Assembly (NCBI GenBank): GCA_964577175.1
Contig: CAZNYC010000019.1
Location: 1 to 41,162 of the forward strand
Length of the DNA stretch: 41,162 nucleotides
Source: BS750m-G62 sp964577175
Lineage (GTDB): Bacteria; Planctomycetota; Phycisphaerae; FEN-1346
Direction of reading: 5' to 3'
The translations under genes were made by a program, and so were the position numbers. This document shows positions 7,806 through 16,528 of the stretch, piece by piece. The notes under the pieces were generated by a model, which searched no databases, was not told the DNA's origin, and saw only the letters and a program-made list of their open reading frames with translations. Within the stretch, counting starts at the first letter, position 1, and every line of letters starts with the position of its first letter.

Positions 7806-9203
7806 GTGACGCGACTTACCTTCCCCGGCGGGATCCACCTGCCGGAATACAAGGAGCGAACCGACGCCGAGGCCATCCGGACCCTGCCGGTGCCCCACCG
7901 GCTGGTGGTGCCGATGGCTCAGAACCTCGGTGCCCCCGCCGTCCCCACCGTCGAAAAGGGCCAGGCCGTCGCCCGCGGCGAGGCCGTCGGCAAGCCGGAC
8001 GGCTTCATCTCGGCGGCCGTCCACGCCCCGACCTCGGGCACCGTGACGGCCGTCGAACGCGTCGTCGACGCCGCCACCGGCCGGACCACCGCCGCCGTCA
8101 TCCTGGAGGCCGACGGCGAGGACCGCCTCCACGAGGCCGTCCCCGACGAGCCGCGCCCGTGGCGCGACCTGGACCCGGAGGCCATCCGCCACGCCGTCGC
8201 CGACGCCGGCATCGTCGGCATTGGCGGGGCCACGTTCCCCACACATGTCAAACTCTCGCCGCCCGAAGGGAAGCCCGTCGAGACCATCCTCATCAACGGG
8301 GCCGAGTGCGAACCGTACCTCACCTGCGACCACCGCGTCATGCTCGAGAAGGCCGAGCGGATCGTCATCGGCCTGCGCCTCTGCATGACGGCGACGGGGG
8401 CCGGGCGCGGCCTCATCTGCATCGAGGACAACAAGCCCGACGCCGTCGACACGATGCGCCGGGCCGTGGCCGAGGCCCCGGACATCGATGTCCGCGTCTT
8501 CCGGACGAAGTACCCGCAGGGGGCCGAGAAGCAGTTGATCCGGGCCTGCCTCGGCCGCGAGGTGCCCACCGGCGGGCTGCCGCTCGACGTGGGGGTCGTG
8601 GTCCAGAACGTGCAGACGGCCGTCGCCGTCGCCGACGCGTGCGAGCGCGGCCTGCCGCTCATCGAGCGGGTGCTGACGGTCACCGGCGACGCCGTCGGCC
8701 GGCCGTCGAACGTGCGGGCCCGCGTCGGCACGCCGCTCGCCACCCTGCTCGGCGAGGCGCAGGTCGCGGACGGGTTCGAGGAACTCATCCTGGGCGGCCC
8801 GATGATGGGCAAGGACCAGTTCACGACGGACCTGGCGGTCCTGAAGGGGACGAGCGGCCTGCTCCTGTTCCGCCGGGCCGCCGTCTACGAGGGCGGGCCG
8901 TGCATCCGGTGCGGGGCCTGCGTCCGCCACTGCCCGGCGTACCTGAATCCGAGCCGCCTCTCCATCCTCGGCGAATCGTTTTTGGACGGGAACCTCGACG
9001 CCATCGACACGGCCCTGGAGTTCGGCCTGATGGACTGCATCCTGTGCGGCACGTGCGCGTACGTGTGCCCGTCGCGCCGGCGGATGGTCCACCTGATCGA
9101 GATGCTCCGCGACCAGCGCCGCCGGGCCGAGCAGCGGAAGCGCGAAAAGGAGCACGCCCAGGCCGCGGCCCTCAAACGGGCGAGTGAGGAAATTGAAGCG
9201 TGA
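7806..9203 (+). CDS. rnfC: Rnf electron transport complex subunit RnfC
   Basis: The 465-residue protein is the NADH/flavin- and iron-sulfur-bearing subunit of the Rnf ferredoxin:NAD oxidoreductase, a membrane-bound ion pump. The N-terminus has the typical FPGGIHLPEYK segment. The central flavoprotein part includes GIGGATFPTHVKL and NGAECEPYLTCDHR. Two ferredoxin-type clusters are complete: CIRCGACVRHCP from residue 366 and CILCGTCAYVCP from residue 411. A charged helical tail follows, shorter than in gammaproteobacterial RsxC. The start is GTG with AAGGA upstream. The next gene is rnfD after 147 bases containing repeats. Confidence 0.95.
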   Translation: MTRLTFPGGIHLPEYKERTDAEAIRTLPVPHRLVVPMAQNLGAPAVPTVEKGQAVARGEAVGKPDGFISAAVHAPTSGTVTAVERVVDAATGRTTAAVILEADGEDRLHEAVPDEPRPWRDLDPEAIRHAVADAGIVGIGGATFPTHVKLSPPEGKPVETILINGAECEPYLTCDHRVMLEKAERIVIGLRLCMTATGAGRGLICIEDNKPDAVDTMRRAVAEAPDIDVRVFRTKYPQGAEKQLIRACLGREVPTGGLPLDVGVVVQNVQTAVAVADACERGLPLIERVLTVTGDAVGRPSNVRARVGTPLATLLGEAQVADGFEELILGGPMMGKDQFTTDLAVLKGTSGLLLFRRAAVYEGGPCIRCGACVRHCPAYLNPSRLSILGESFLDGNLDAIDTALEFGLMDCILCGTCAYVCPSRRRMVHLIEMLRDQRRRAEQRKREKEHAQAAALKRASEEIEA

Positions 9204-9261
9204 GAAGCATGGCCGCCATGTGTCATCCCGAGCGAGCGAAGCGGTCGGTGAGTAGACTCCG

Positions 9262-9344
9262 TGCGCGGCGGGTCTCCGCACCCGCCGCGCCGCATCCTTC
9301 TGAGACCAGGAGATGCGCGGTGGGTACGGAGACCCGCCGTGCCG
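9262..9344. repeat. Palindromic repeat, family B, two inverted copies
   Basis: The motif GCGCGGCGGGTCTCCGCACC and its inverted end CCGCCGCGC occupy 9262-9290. A related copy in opposite orientation (GCGCGGTGGGTACGGAGACC) lies at 9315-9344, so the pair can fold on itself. It sits in the rnfC-rnfD gap, immediately before the rnfD start. Related copies are at 25243-25271, 27533-27561 and 27583-27611. Confidence 0.7.
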
Positions 9345-9350
9345 CAGGTG

Positions 9351-10463
9351 ATGCCAGATTCTGATACCTCCCAATCCGCCCCGCGACCCGCCGAGGCCGG
9401 CCTCGTCGTCGGCCACTGGCCGCACATGCGCGGCGAGGAGACCACCCCCCGCATCATGTGGTCGGTGGCGGCGGCGCTCGTGCCGGCCGCCGTCTTCTCA
9501 GGCACCGTCGTCGGATGGCGGGCGTACATGCACATCGCACTGGCGGTGGCGACGGCGGTCGGCGTCGAGGCCCTCATCCGGCGCCTGCGAAGCAAGCGGA
9601 TGACCGTTGGCGACGGCAGCGCCGTGGTGACGGGCCTCCTGGTGGCGTTCTGCCTGCCCGCCCAGGCCCGCTGGTTCGTGCCGGTGGTGGCGTCGGCGGT
9701 GGCCATCGGCATTGCCAAGGAGGCGTTCGGCGGCCTGGGCTGCAACATCTGGAACCCCGCCCTCGTCGGCCGCGCGTTCGTCCACGTCTCGTTCCCGACG
9801 GACATGAACCCCTCGGCGTACCCCGTCCTGACGGGCGACCACTTCACGGGCGACGTGGGCACGGCCGTGGGCGGCCTGGCCGAGGGCGTCGACGCCGTCT
9901 CGGGGGCGAGCCCGCTCGTGCACCTCAAGGCCATGAGCAACGCGACCGTCGACGCGCCGCCCGGCGAGTTGCCGGACCTGTGGGAGATGGCCGTCGGCAC
10001 CGTCGGCGGAAGCCTGGGCGAGACGAGCGCCCTCCTCCTCGCCCTCGGCGTCGTCTATCTCCTCTACAAGGGCTGGGTCCGCTGGCAGGTGCCGCTGGCC
10101 TACATCGCGACCGTGGCCGTCGGGGCCCTCGCCCTGCCCGTCGCCGCCCACACCGGCCAGGCTGAAGCCGTGTACCGGCCCGTCCTGTTCGGCAACGCGG
10201 ATGCGGCCCCGTTCGTCGCCTACCATCTGCTGGGCGGCGGCCTGATGCTCGGGGCCCTCTACATGGCGACCGACATGGTCACCTCGCCGATCACGAGCAA
10301 GGGCCTGTGGATCTTCGGCATCGGATGCGGCGTGCTGACGATCGTCATCCGCCTCTACGGCGGGTACCCGGAGGGCGTCTGTTACGCCATCCTCCTGATG
10401 AACACGGTCGTCCCGCTTATCGACCGCTGGACCCAGCCGCGCATCTTCGGACACGAACGATGA
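9351..10463 (+). CDS. rnfD: Rnf electron transport complex subunit RnfD
   Basis: The 370-residue integral membrane protein is the NqrB/RnfD-family subunit, with about nine membrane helices. Family landmarks include GGLGCNIWNPALVGRAF and MATDMVTSPITSKG. The FMN attachment motif reads DAVSGASPL. The residue that is normally the flavinylated threonine (SGAT) is serine, at position 187. The start at 9351 is chosen because upstream in-frame sequence is repeat DNA. Only a weak AGGTG precedes it. Its TGA overlaps the rnfG ATG (ATGA), so the two genes are translationally coupled. Confidence 0.93.
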   Translation: MPDSDTSQSAPRPAEAGLVVGHWPHMRGEETTPRIMWSVAAALVPAAVFSGTVVGWRAYMHIALAVATAVGVEALIRRLRSKRMTVGDGSAVVTGLLVAFCLPAQARWFVPVVASAVAIGIAKEAFGGLGCNIWNPALVGRAFVHVSFPTDMNPSAYPVLTGDHFTGDVGTAVGGLAEGVDAVSGASPLVHLKAMSNATVDAPPGELPDLWEMAVGTVGGSLGETSALLLALGVVYLLYKGWVRWQVPLAYIATVAVGALALPVAAHTGQAEAVYRPVLFGNADAAPFVAYHLLGGGLMLGALYMATDMVTSPITSKGLWIFGIGCGVLTIVIRLYGGYPEGVCYAILLMNTVVPLIDRWTQPRIFGHER

Positions 10464-11071
10464 TCCGGAACCTGCTGAAATTCGTTGTCATCCTGGCCCT
10501 GGTGTGTATCGTCATGGGCAGCGGGGTGGCAGGGCTGTACGGCCTGTGGCGCGGCCGGATCGCCGAACGCGAGGCCGCCGCCGAACGCGCCGCCATCCAG
10601 ACCATCGCCCCCGAGGGGACGACCGTCGACGACACGGACCCCGTGGCCGGCGAGGCCGGTACGCCGTCGGCCGTCTATGCCGCGCGCGACGCCTCGGGCC
10701 GGGCCGTCGCCTATGTCGCCGCCGGCGCCGCGCAAGGGTACGCCAGCACGGTCCGCGTCATGGTCGGCGCCCGGCCCACGCCCGGGGGCCTGTCGATTCA
10801 CAAGGTGGTCGTGACGGCCCAGGCCGAGACGCCCGGCCTGGGCGCCCAGGTGGCCGAGCAGCGGAGCACCTACACCCTGTGGCAGAAACTGTTCGGCACC
10901 GACGAGGCCGAGCGGGTGTTCAACCGGTTCCTCGACCGCTTCTCGGGCCGGACGGCCGAGCAGGTCCCGGCCATCCAGGCCATTACCGCCGCCACGATCA
11001 CGTCGAACGCGACGAAGGAGGCGGTGCAGCAGGCCCTCGGCCGGATCCGCAAGGCGATGAAAACGAGGTAG
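10460..11071 (+). CDS. rnfG: Rnf electron transport complex subunit RnfG
   Basis: The 203-residue protein has one N-terminal membrane anchor (about 7-28) and an extracytoplasmic FMN-binding domain, as in RnfG/NqrC. KVVVTAQAETPGLGAQV is the typical ET-P-GLG segment. The flavinylation site reads QAITAATITS, so the acceptor Thr179 is kept but the usual D-S/T-GAT context has Gln for Asp and Ala for Gly. It overlaps rnfD by four bases, and scpB follows after six bases. The rnfE, rnfA and rnfB genes that usually accompany it are absent. Confidence 0.92.
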   Translation: MIRNLLKFVVILALVCIVMGSGVAGLYGLWRGRIAEREAAAERAAIQTIAPEGTTVDDTDPVAGEAGTPSAVYAARDASGRAVAYVAAGAAQGYASTVRVMVGARPTPGGLSIHKVVVTAQAETPGLGAQVAEQRSTYTLWQKLFGTDEAERVFNRFLDRFSGRTAEQVPAIQAITAATITSNATKEAVQQALGRIRKAMKTR

Positions 11072-11077
11072 TCCGAT

Positions 11078-11605
11078 ATGGCCAAGGTTGCCCTGAAGGA
11101 AATCGTCGAAGCCGTCCTTTTCGCGAGCGACGAGCCCGTCCCGGCCCAGCGTCTGGCCGAGGCCGCCGGCGACGACGTCACCGCCGACCAGGTTCGCGAG
11201 GCCGTCGACGAACTCGTCGCCGAGTACGACGCCACCGGCCGGGCGTTCACCGTCGAGGAAATCGCGGGCGGCCTGCAACTCTTCACCCGGCCCAGGTACA
11301 ACAAGTATCTGAAAGCGATTCTGGCGGTGCGTCGGCGGCAGCGGTTTACGCAGGCGGCCCTGGAGACCCTCGCCATCATCGCTTACAAACAGCCCGTCTC
11401 GCGGGCCGAGATCGAGGACATTCGCGGCGTCGCCTGCGGTGACATGGTCCGGACCTTGATGGACCGCGGCCTGGTGCGCGTCGCCGGACGCAGCGAAGGC
11501 ATGGGCCGGGCGCTGCTCTACGGCACGACGAAGAAGTTCCTCCAGGCATTCGGCCTCGGCAGCCTGAAAGACCTGCCCGACGCCAAACAACTCGTCGAGC
11601 CGTGA
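11078..11605 (+). CDS. scpB: Segregation and condensation protein B
   Basis: The 175-residue winged-helix protein is the ScpB/kite subunit that works with ScpA and SMC in chromosome condensation. The family core is clear: EAVLFASDEPV at 11-21, then FTQAALETLAIIAYKQPVSR and the following EIEDIRGV, with RTLMDRGLVRVAGR. It begins six bases after rnfG and is probably transcribed with it. No scpA or smc is nearby, which is unusual because scpA often adjoins scpB. Confidence 0.94.
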   Translation: MAKVALKEIVEAVLFASDEPVPAQRLAEAAGDDVTADQVREAVDELVAEYDATGRAFTVEEIAGGLQLFTRPRYNKYLKAILAVRRRQRFTQAALETLAIIAYKQPVSRAEIEDIRGVACGDMVRTLMDRGLVRVAGRSEGMGRALLYGTTKKFLQAFGLGSLKDLPDAKQLVEP

Positions 11606-11666
11606 GGCCCCGAGCCGCGACCGCGAGGTCGCGGGTACTCCCCGGCCCAGCGCCGTGTATGCGCGC

Positions 11667-11706
11667 CAAACGCCCGGCCATGAGGGAAGCGAATGGCCGG
11701 GAACCC
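11667..11706. repeat. Palindromic repeat, family D, copy 2
   Basis: The hairpin with arms CCCGGCCAT and ATGGCCGGG is nearly identical to the one at 2528-2569. It lies between scpB and the glycoside hydrolase gene and could end the rnf-scpB transcript. Confidence 0.65.
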
Positions 11707-11753
11707 CGCGCGAGACACCGGCCAACACCCCGTCCCGCCCGAGGAGCCCACGC

Positions 11754-13973
11754 ATGACACGACCGATTGCCCCCCTCCTGCTCGTCCTGCTCGCTTCCGC
11801 GGCCTGCGCAGCCGCCGAAAGCGCCCCGCCGACGGCCGTCCTCTCCGTCACGCCCGACAAGACCGAGGCGGCGATGTACGAGCGCGTGACGCTGGCGGTG
11901 GACTTGGCCGCCGAGTACGAGAACCCGTTTGACTCGCGCCAGGTGGCCCTGGATGCCCGCGTCTACCCGCCGTCCGGCAAGGCGTGGACCGTGCCCGGCT
12001 TCCTCTACAGGCCGCACACGCGCCGGCGGGAGGGCGGCCGCGAGGTCGTCGAGCCGTCCGGCCCGCCGGCGTGGCATATCCGACTCGCGCTGGTCGAACC
12101 CGGCGAGCACCGCGTCGTCGTCACCGTGAAGGACCGGCGCGGCACGGCCGGGAGCGCGCCGGTGACGGTGCGCGCGGCGCCGTCGGAGGCCGCCGGCTAC
12201 GCCCGCCGCTCACCCGAAGACCACCGTTACCTGACGACCGACGCCGGCCGGACGCTCTACCTCGTGGGCGCGAACGTGTGCTGGGGCGGGCCCCTGGGCA
12301 CGTACCGATACGACCGCTGGCTGCCAAAGTACGCCGCCGCCGGCTGCAACTGGTGGCGGGCCTGGCTCGCGCCCGGTTGGGTGACGTTCAGCCTGCAAAC
12401 GCGCCAGTGCGGATACGACGGCATCGATCTCGCCGGCGCGTGGAAACTCGACCACGCCCTCCGCCTCAGCGAGCGCCTCGGTCTGCGGGTCCAGGTCTGC
12501 ATCGACTCGTTCAACATCCTCCGAAGCAAGGAGCGCCAGCACGGCGCGTGGGAAGGCTCGCCGTATATCAAGGCAAGCGGCGGGCCCCTCGATGAGCCGC
12601 CCGAGTACTTCACCCATCCCGAGATGCGCCGCGCCTACCGCGACCGGCTCCGCTACATCGTGGCCCGGTGGGGGTACTCCACCGCCGTCTTCGCGTGGGA
12701 ATTCTGGAACGAGGTCGATATCGGCGACCAGTACGACTCCGAGGCCGTCACCGCCTGGCACCGCGAGATGGCGCGGCACCTGCGGTCGATCGACCCGTGG
12801 GGGCACCTCGTGACGACGAGTTTCGCCCGGACCTCCGGCGACCCGCAGGTGGACCGCCTGCCGGAACTCGACGTCGTCCAGAGCCACGATTACATCCAGC
12901 GGGCGGACGTCGTCCCGACGCTCGACCGCGACCGGCGCGACAAGGCCGCCGCCCGCACCCGACCGCACTACCACGGCGAGTTCGGCATCAGCCACTCCGG
13001 CCGCTTCACCCGCGAGAACGACCCCGAGGGCGTCTACCTGCACAACGGCCTGTACGCGTCCGTCGGCCAGGAGCACGCCGGCACGCCCATGACGTGGTGG
13101 TGGGACAGTTACGTCGAACCGCAGGACCTGTACGGCGTGTTCGCCGCCTTCACGCGATGGATCGACGGCTTCGACTTCGTCCGCCAGCACCCCGTCCGGA
13201 TGGAACCGGAGATCGCCTATGCCGACCCGGCGGCCGCACGCCGCCCGACCGCCGCGCCGCTCGGCACCGACCACAGCGCGTGGGGGCCGGCCGAGTTCAA
13301 TCAGCCGATCACCGTGACCGTCACGCGCGAGGGCAAGGTGACGAGCGACCATCCCCTCCCCCGGTGCCTGCACGGCCTCCGGAACCACAAGGACCTGCAC
13401 AACCCCGTCACCTTCCGCCTCGACGTCCCGGAGGACTCCTCCGTCGGCGTCCTCGTGGACGGCGTCTCAGGCCACGGCGGGGCGGCCCTCGTGATGACGC
13501 TCGACGGCAAAACGGTCCTGGAGGAGGACTTCGCCGACACCGAGAAGAGCACCGCCACGATGACCAAGTACGATAAGGTCTATCGCGTGGACGTGCCCGC
13601 CGGCCGGCACACTCTGGTGGTCGAGAACACCGGCAAGGACTGGTTCTACGCGGCGTACGTCATCCCGTGGCGCGTGACGGGCCCGCCGCTGCGGGCCTAC
13701 GGCCTCGCGGGACGGACGCGGGCCCTGCTCTGGGTCCATAACCGTCATTACCGGTGGGACCGGCCGCGCGAGCCGGACCTCGCCCCGAAGCCCGTCCCGG
13801 GCGGACGGGTGACGGTAACGCTCGTGCCCGGCACGTGGACCGCCGAGCGGTGGGACACCGTCGAAGGGAAGGTCCTCTCGTCCGAGGAGTACACGGTGGG
13901 GGCCGACGGCCGGCTGACCCTCGACCTGCCGCCCGTCGAGTGGGACGCGGCGTATCGCTTCGTCAAGCAGTGA
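11754..13973 (+). CDS. Secreted DUF5060-type glycoside hydrolase
   Basis: The 739-residue protein has a signal peptide (about 1-20, ending CAAA). An N-terminal beta domain of the DUF5060 kind covers about 25-120. A TIM-barrel cellulase-like domain covers about 140-500, and C-terminal beta domains end in a typical ERWDTVEGKV-containing module. Probable catalytic acids are Glu320 in WEFWNEVD (acid/base) and Glu409 in HGEFGIS (nucleophile), as expected for clan GH-A. The ATG at 11754 has GAGGAG upstream. The open frame extends to 11655, but that part is repeat DNA. The substrate is unknown, and it may act on plant or algal polysaccharides alongside the window's sulfatase. Confidence 0.87.
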   Translation: MTRPIAPLLLVLLASAACAAAESAPPTAVLSVTPDKTEAAMYERVTLAVDLAAEYENPFDSRQVALDARVYPPSGKAWTVPGFLYRPHTRRREGGREVVEPSGPPAWHIRLALVEPGEHRVVVTVKDRRGTAGSAPVTVRAAPSEAAGYARRSPEDHRYLTTDAGRTLYLVGANVCWGGPLGTYRYDRWLPKYAAAGCNWWRAWLAPGWVTFSLQTRQCGYDGIDLAGAWKLDHALRLSERLGLRVQVCIDSFNILRSKERQHGAWEGSPYIKASGGPLDEPPEYFTHPEMRRAYRDRLRYIVARWGYSTAVFAWEFWNEVDIGDQYDSEAVTAWHREMARHLRSIDPWGHLVTTSFARTSGDPQVDRLPELDVVQSHDYIQRADVVPTLDRDRRDKAAARTRPHYHGEFGISHSGRFTRENDPEGVYLHNGLYASVGQEHAGTPMTWWWDSYVEPQDLYGVFAAFTRWIDGFDFVRQHPVRMEPEIAYADPAAARRPTAAPLGTDHSAWGPAEFNQPITVTVTREGKVTSDHPLPRCLHGLRNHKDLHNPVTFRLDVPEDSSVGVLVDGVSGHGGAALVMTLDGKTVLEEDFADTEKSTATMTKYDKVYRVDVPAGRHTLVVENTGKDWFYAAYVIPWRVTGPPLRAYGLAGRTRALLWVHNRHYRWDRPREPDLAPKPVPGGRVTVTLVPGTWTAERWDTVEGKVLSSEEYTVGADGRLTLDLPPVEWDAAYRFVKQ

Positions 13974-14070
13974 CGGGTTTGTCGGCGGCGCGCGAAGATG
14001 CAACGATTCCCGCGCGGTGTATCTCCTCATCCGCCGCGCGAAGCGAGAAGAACCCGGAGCGGCGCCACGC

Positions 14071-14181
14071 TGTCATTCTGAGGCTCCGCTTGCGGAGCCG
14101 AAGAATCTCGCCGTGCGAAACGCAAAACGGCAACGACCAAGGCGAGATTCTTCGCCGGCCTGACGGCCTCCTCAGAATGAC
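14071..14181. repeat. Interspersed palindromic repeat, family A, copy 2
   Basis: It starts TGTCATTCTGAGGCTCCGCT, contains the arms CGAAGAATCTCGCC and GGCGAGATTCTTCG, and ends CTCAGAATGAC. It lies between the convergent glycoside hydrolase and siroheme genes and may terminate both. Confidence 0.85.
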
Positions 14182-14250
14182 GTCCGTATGCCGCGCGCCG
14201 GGTCACGAGACCCGCCGCGCGGAACCTTGCCTCGGCCGGGCGGGATGCCC

Positions 14251-14892
14251 TCACCCCCGCCGGGCCTCCGTCACGGCCGCGTCGATGGCCCGGCGAAGGG
14301 CGTCGGGGCCCGCCCGGGCGGCCTCGACGATGTCCGGCTCGGTGAGCCGCTCGAAGATGCGCCGGCGGACCTCGGGCGGGTGTCCGTCCGCGAGGACCCG
14401 CTCGCGCACGGCCCGCAACTGCGCCAGGTAGTCTTCCCACTCCGGGCCGAACTCGTCTTCCAGGCGATCGCGGAGCCGGCGCGACAGGCTCGGCGCCGCC
14501 CCGCCCGTCGTAATCGCGATCAGCAAATCGCCCCGCCGGACCTGGGCCGGCACGATGAAGTCGCACTGCTCGGGCACGTCGACCACGTTCACGAGGACGC
14601 CGGCACCCTCGGCGTCCTGGGCCACCCTTCGATTGACGGCCTCGTCGTCCGTCGCCGCGATGACCAGGACGGCCCCGTCCAGGTGCTCGCACGTATACGT
14701 GGCCTCGATGCACCCGACGCCCGCCTCATCCGCGAACTCCGGCAGAAACCGGGGGGCGACGGCCGTCACGCGGGCGCCGGCATCGGCCAGGGCACGGGCC
14801 TTGCGCAGGGCGACGCGTCCTCCGCCGACGACGACGGCCCGCCGGCCGGCGAGGTCCAGCACGATGGGGTAGGCGAAGCGGCGATCGGTCAT
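14251..14892 (-). CDS. Precorrin-2 dehydrogenase / sirohydrochlorin ferrochelatase
   Basis: The 213-residue protein matches the N-terminal half of siroheme synthase CysG (Met8p-like). It oxidises precorrin-2 to sirohydrochlorin with NAD and may insert iron. The NAD-binding loop VVVGGGRVALRK lies near 19-30. AATDDEAVNRRVAQ and NVVDVPEQCDFIVPAQVRRG are family hallmarks, and ITTGGAAPSLSRRLRDRLE follows. No methyltransferase domain is attached, so it is a stand-alone enzyme. It lies downstream of larA on the same strand, separated by 244 bases with repeats. In other bacteria such genes often adjoin heme-biosynthesis genes, none of which is here. Confidence 0.9.
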   Translation of the reverse strand: MTDRRFAYPIVLDLAGRRAVVVGGGRVALRKARALADAGARVTAVAPRFLPEFADEAGVGCIEATYTCEHLDGAVLVIAATDDEAVNRRVAQDAEGAGVLVNVVDVPEQCDFIVPAQVRRGDLLIAITTGGAAPSLSRRLRDRLEDEFGPEWEDYLAQLRAVRERVLADGHPPEVRRRIFERLTEPDIVEAARAGPDALRRAIDAAVTEARRG

Positions 14893-15011
14893 GCCCTGTA
14901 GTATAGCACCGGCGCGGCGCACAAACAAACGGCGCCCGGCCCGCTCGCGGGCCGGCGAACACGGGCGGCCCCGAGCGAGCGACTCCTCGGGCGACGGTTC
15001 GAACGCCGGCG

Positions 15012-15129
15012 CCACGGCCGGCCTTGCCCGCCAGTGCCTCCCGATGAGCGACAACTCAGGTGCCACGGATTGCTTGTCAATCCGTGCCATGAAATCGCGC
15101 AGCACTGATGGACAAGCAATCGGTGGCAC
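15012..15129. repeat. Family C palindromic repeat, copy 2, with adjacent short hairpin
   Basis: The family C copy spans 15059-15129, starting GGTGCCACGGATTGCTTGTC and ending GACAAGCAATCGGTGGCAC. A short upstream segment at about 15012-15038 (TTGCCCGCCAGTGCC) resembles one at 32872-32900. The pair occupies most of the larA-siroheme gene gap. Confidence 0.75.
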
Positions 15130-15136
15130 GTGGCCC

Positions 15137-16471
15137 TTAGGCCTCGACATACGGCAGGACGTACGGCCCGTGGGGCAGGACGACGACGCGGGCGCCCGGG
15201 CCGTACCGCGCGAGCGCCCGCGCCAGGCCCGCCTCCAGGCTCGCGACCGGCTCGACGAACAGGTCCGCCTGCCGCCGGCGGTCCATCCGGTCGGACCACA
15301 GCATGACCCGCCCGTGCCGAGCGGTCTTCGAGAAGTTGTGCAGGGCCCACTGGTCCCGCGCGACCTCGGCCGCCGGTGCGAGAATCTCCTGCAGAAACGC
15401 ATCGACCGAACAAAAGCGGTCCACGAGTGCCGTGAACGGCTCCGAGCCGACGCCGTCCTCCAGCGCCGCCGCCCACAGGAACGTCCCGCCGGGTTTCAGG
15501 ACCGCCATGCCGGGCAGGAGGCCCTTCTCGGCCCCGTAGAACGTGGCGTCGAGCGGCCAGCCACCGCTCGTCGTGACGAGCACGTCGGCCGGCTCCGGCA
15601 CGGGCCGGCCCACATGGGCCTTCAGATGGTCGACGGCGGCCGCATGCGCCCCCTCCATCGTGCCCGCGAAGACGCCCGTCAGCCGCTTCGACCGGTCCAC
15701 CGTCACGTTCACCGTGAAATGCGGCGGGGCGAAACCGGCGACCGCCAGGGCCTCGGCGTGCGTCGGGTTCCCCTCCAGTACCCCCGGCCGCGTGTGCGGA
15801 TGCTCGATGAGCCGCGGACCATGGAACGCCATGACCGTTTCGGTGCCCGCGATGCCGGGGCAGACGGCCTTCCGCCCGCCGCTGAAGCCGGCGGAGAGGT
15901 GCGGCTCGACGACGCCGGTGGTGATCCGCAGGTCCGCCTCCACCCATGCGCGGTCGAGGACGGCCGGCGTCCCCGCGGCCGTCCGGCCGAGGTCCACGAG
16001 CGTCTCCGGCCGGCGGGCCTGGTGGCTGACGACGCGGCAGGCGCCGGCCACTTCCTCGCCGATGAGCGGGCCGAGCGCCTCCGCGGGCACCGGCTCGTGC
16101 AGGCCCGTGGCGATGAGGATCGTGACGGCCTCCGCCGCCACGCCCGCCTGCCGCACGGCCGCCAGCAGCGGCAACAGGACCTCCCGGTTCGGGCACGGGC
16201 GGGTCGTGTCGCTAACGATAATGCAGACGCGGGGCCCGCCCGCATCCCCCGGCCCCAACGCCGCACCGGCATCGCCGTCGCCGCCGCTGAGAACCTCCGC
16301 CGCGACGGCCGCCAAGGGCCGGCCGTCCACCGGCGAGGCGAGCGCCTCCGCCACCGCTTCCTGCGGACGCGCGAGGACCGACGGCCAGTCCGGTTCCACG
16401 ACGGCCACGAGATGCTCGTCCGGCACTTCGACGGTCGCGCCGTCGCGTCCGTAGGCCAGGTCGATGCGCAT
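15137..16471 (-). CDS. larA: LarA-family nickel-pincer racemase/epimerase
   Basis: The 444-residue protein belongs to the lactate racemase (LarA) family, which uses a nickel-pincer nucleotide. The active-site set has the spacing of the Lactiplantibacillus enzyme: SDTTRP at 87-92, His125 (TGLHE), His191 (EPHLSAG), Lys201 (GGRK, the pincer-bearing lysine) and His217. The intervals 125-201, 191-201 and 201-217 equal those of H108, H174, K184 and H200. Homologues racemise several 2-hydroxyacids, so lactate is not certain. The cofactor gene larC is at 37616-38827 in this window; larB and larE are not seen. AAGGTTCC precedes the ATG. It follows the helicase gene. Confidence 0.9.
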   Translation of the reverse strand: MRIDLAYGRDGATVEVPDEHLVAVVEPDWPSVLARPQEAVAEALASPVDGRPLAAVAAEVLSGGDGDAGAALGPGDAGGPRVCIIVSDTTRPCPNREVLLPLLAAVRQAGVAAEAVTILIATGLHEPVPAEALGPLIGEEVAGACRVVSHQARRPETLVDLGRTAAGTPAVLDRAWVEADLRITTGVVEPHLSAGFSGGRKAVCPGIAGTETVMAFHGPRLIEHPHTRPGVLEGNPTHAEALAVAGFAPPHFTVNVTVDRSKRLTGVFAGTMEGAHAAAVDHLKAHVGRPVPEPADVLVTTSGGWPLDATFYGAEKGLLPGMAVLKPGGTFLWAAALEDGVGSEPFTALVDRFCSVDAFLQEILAPAAEVARDQWALHNFSKTARHGRVMLWSDRMDRRRQADLFVEPVASLEAGLARALARYGPGARVVVLPHGPYVLPYVEA

Positions 16472-16528
16472 GGAACCTTGTTTCCGTGTGGAGCCGGGGG
16501 GCGGAGGATCAGGCCCCGCTCGACGCCT

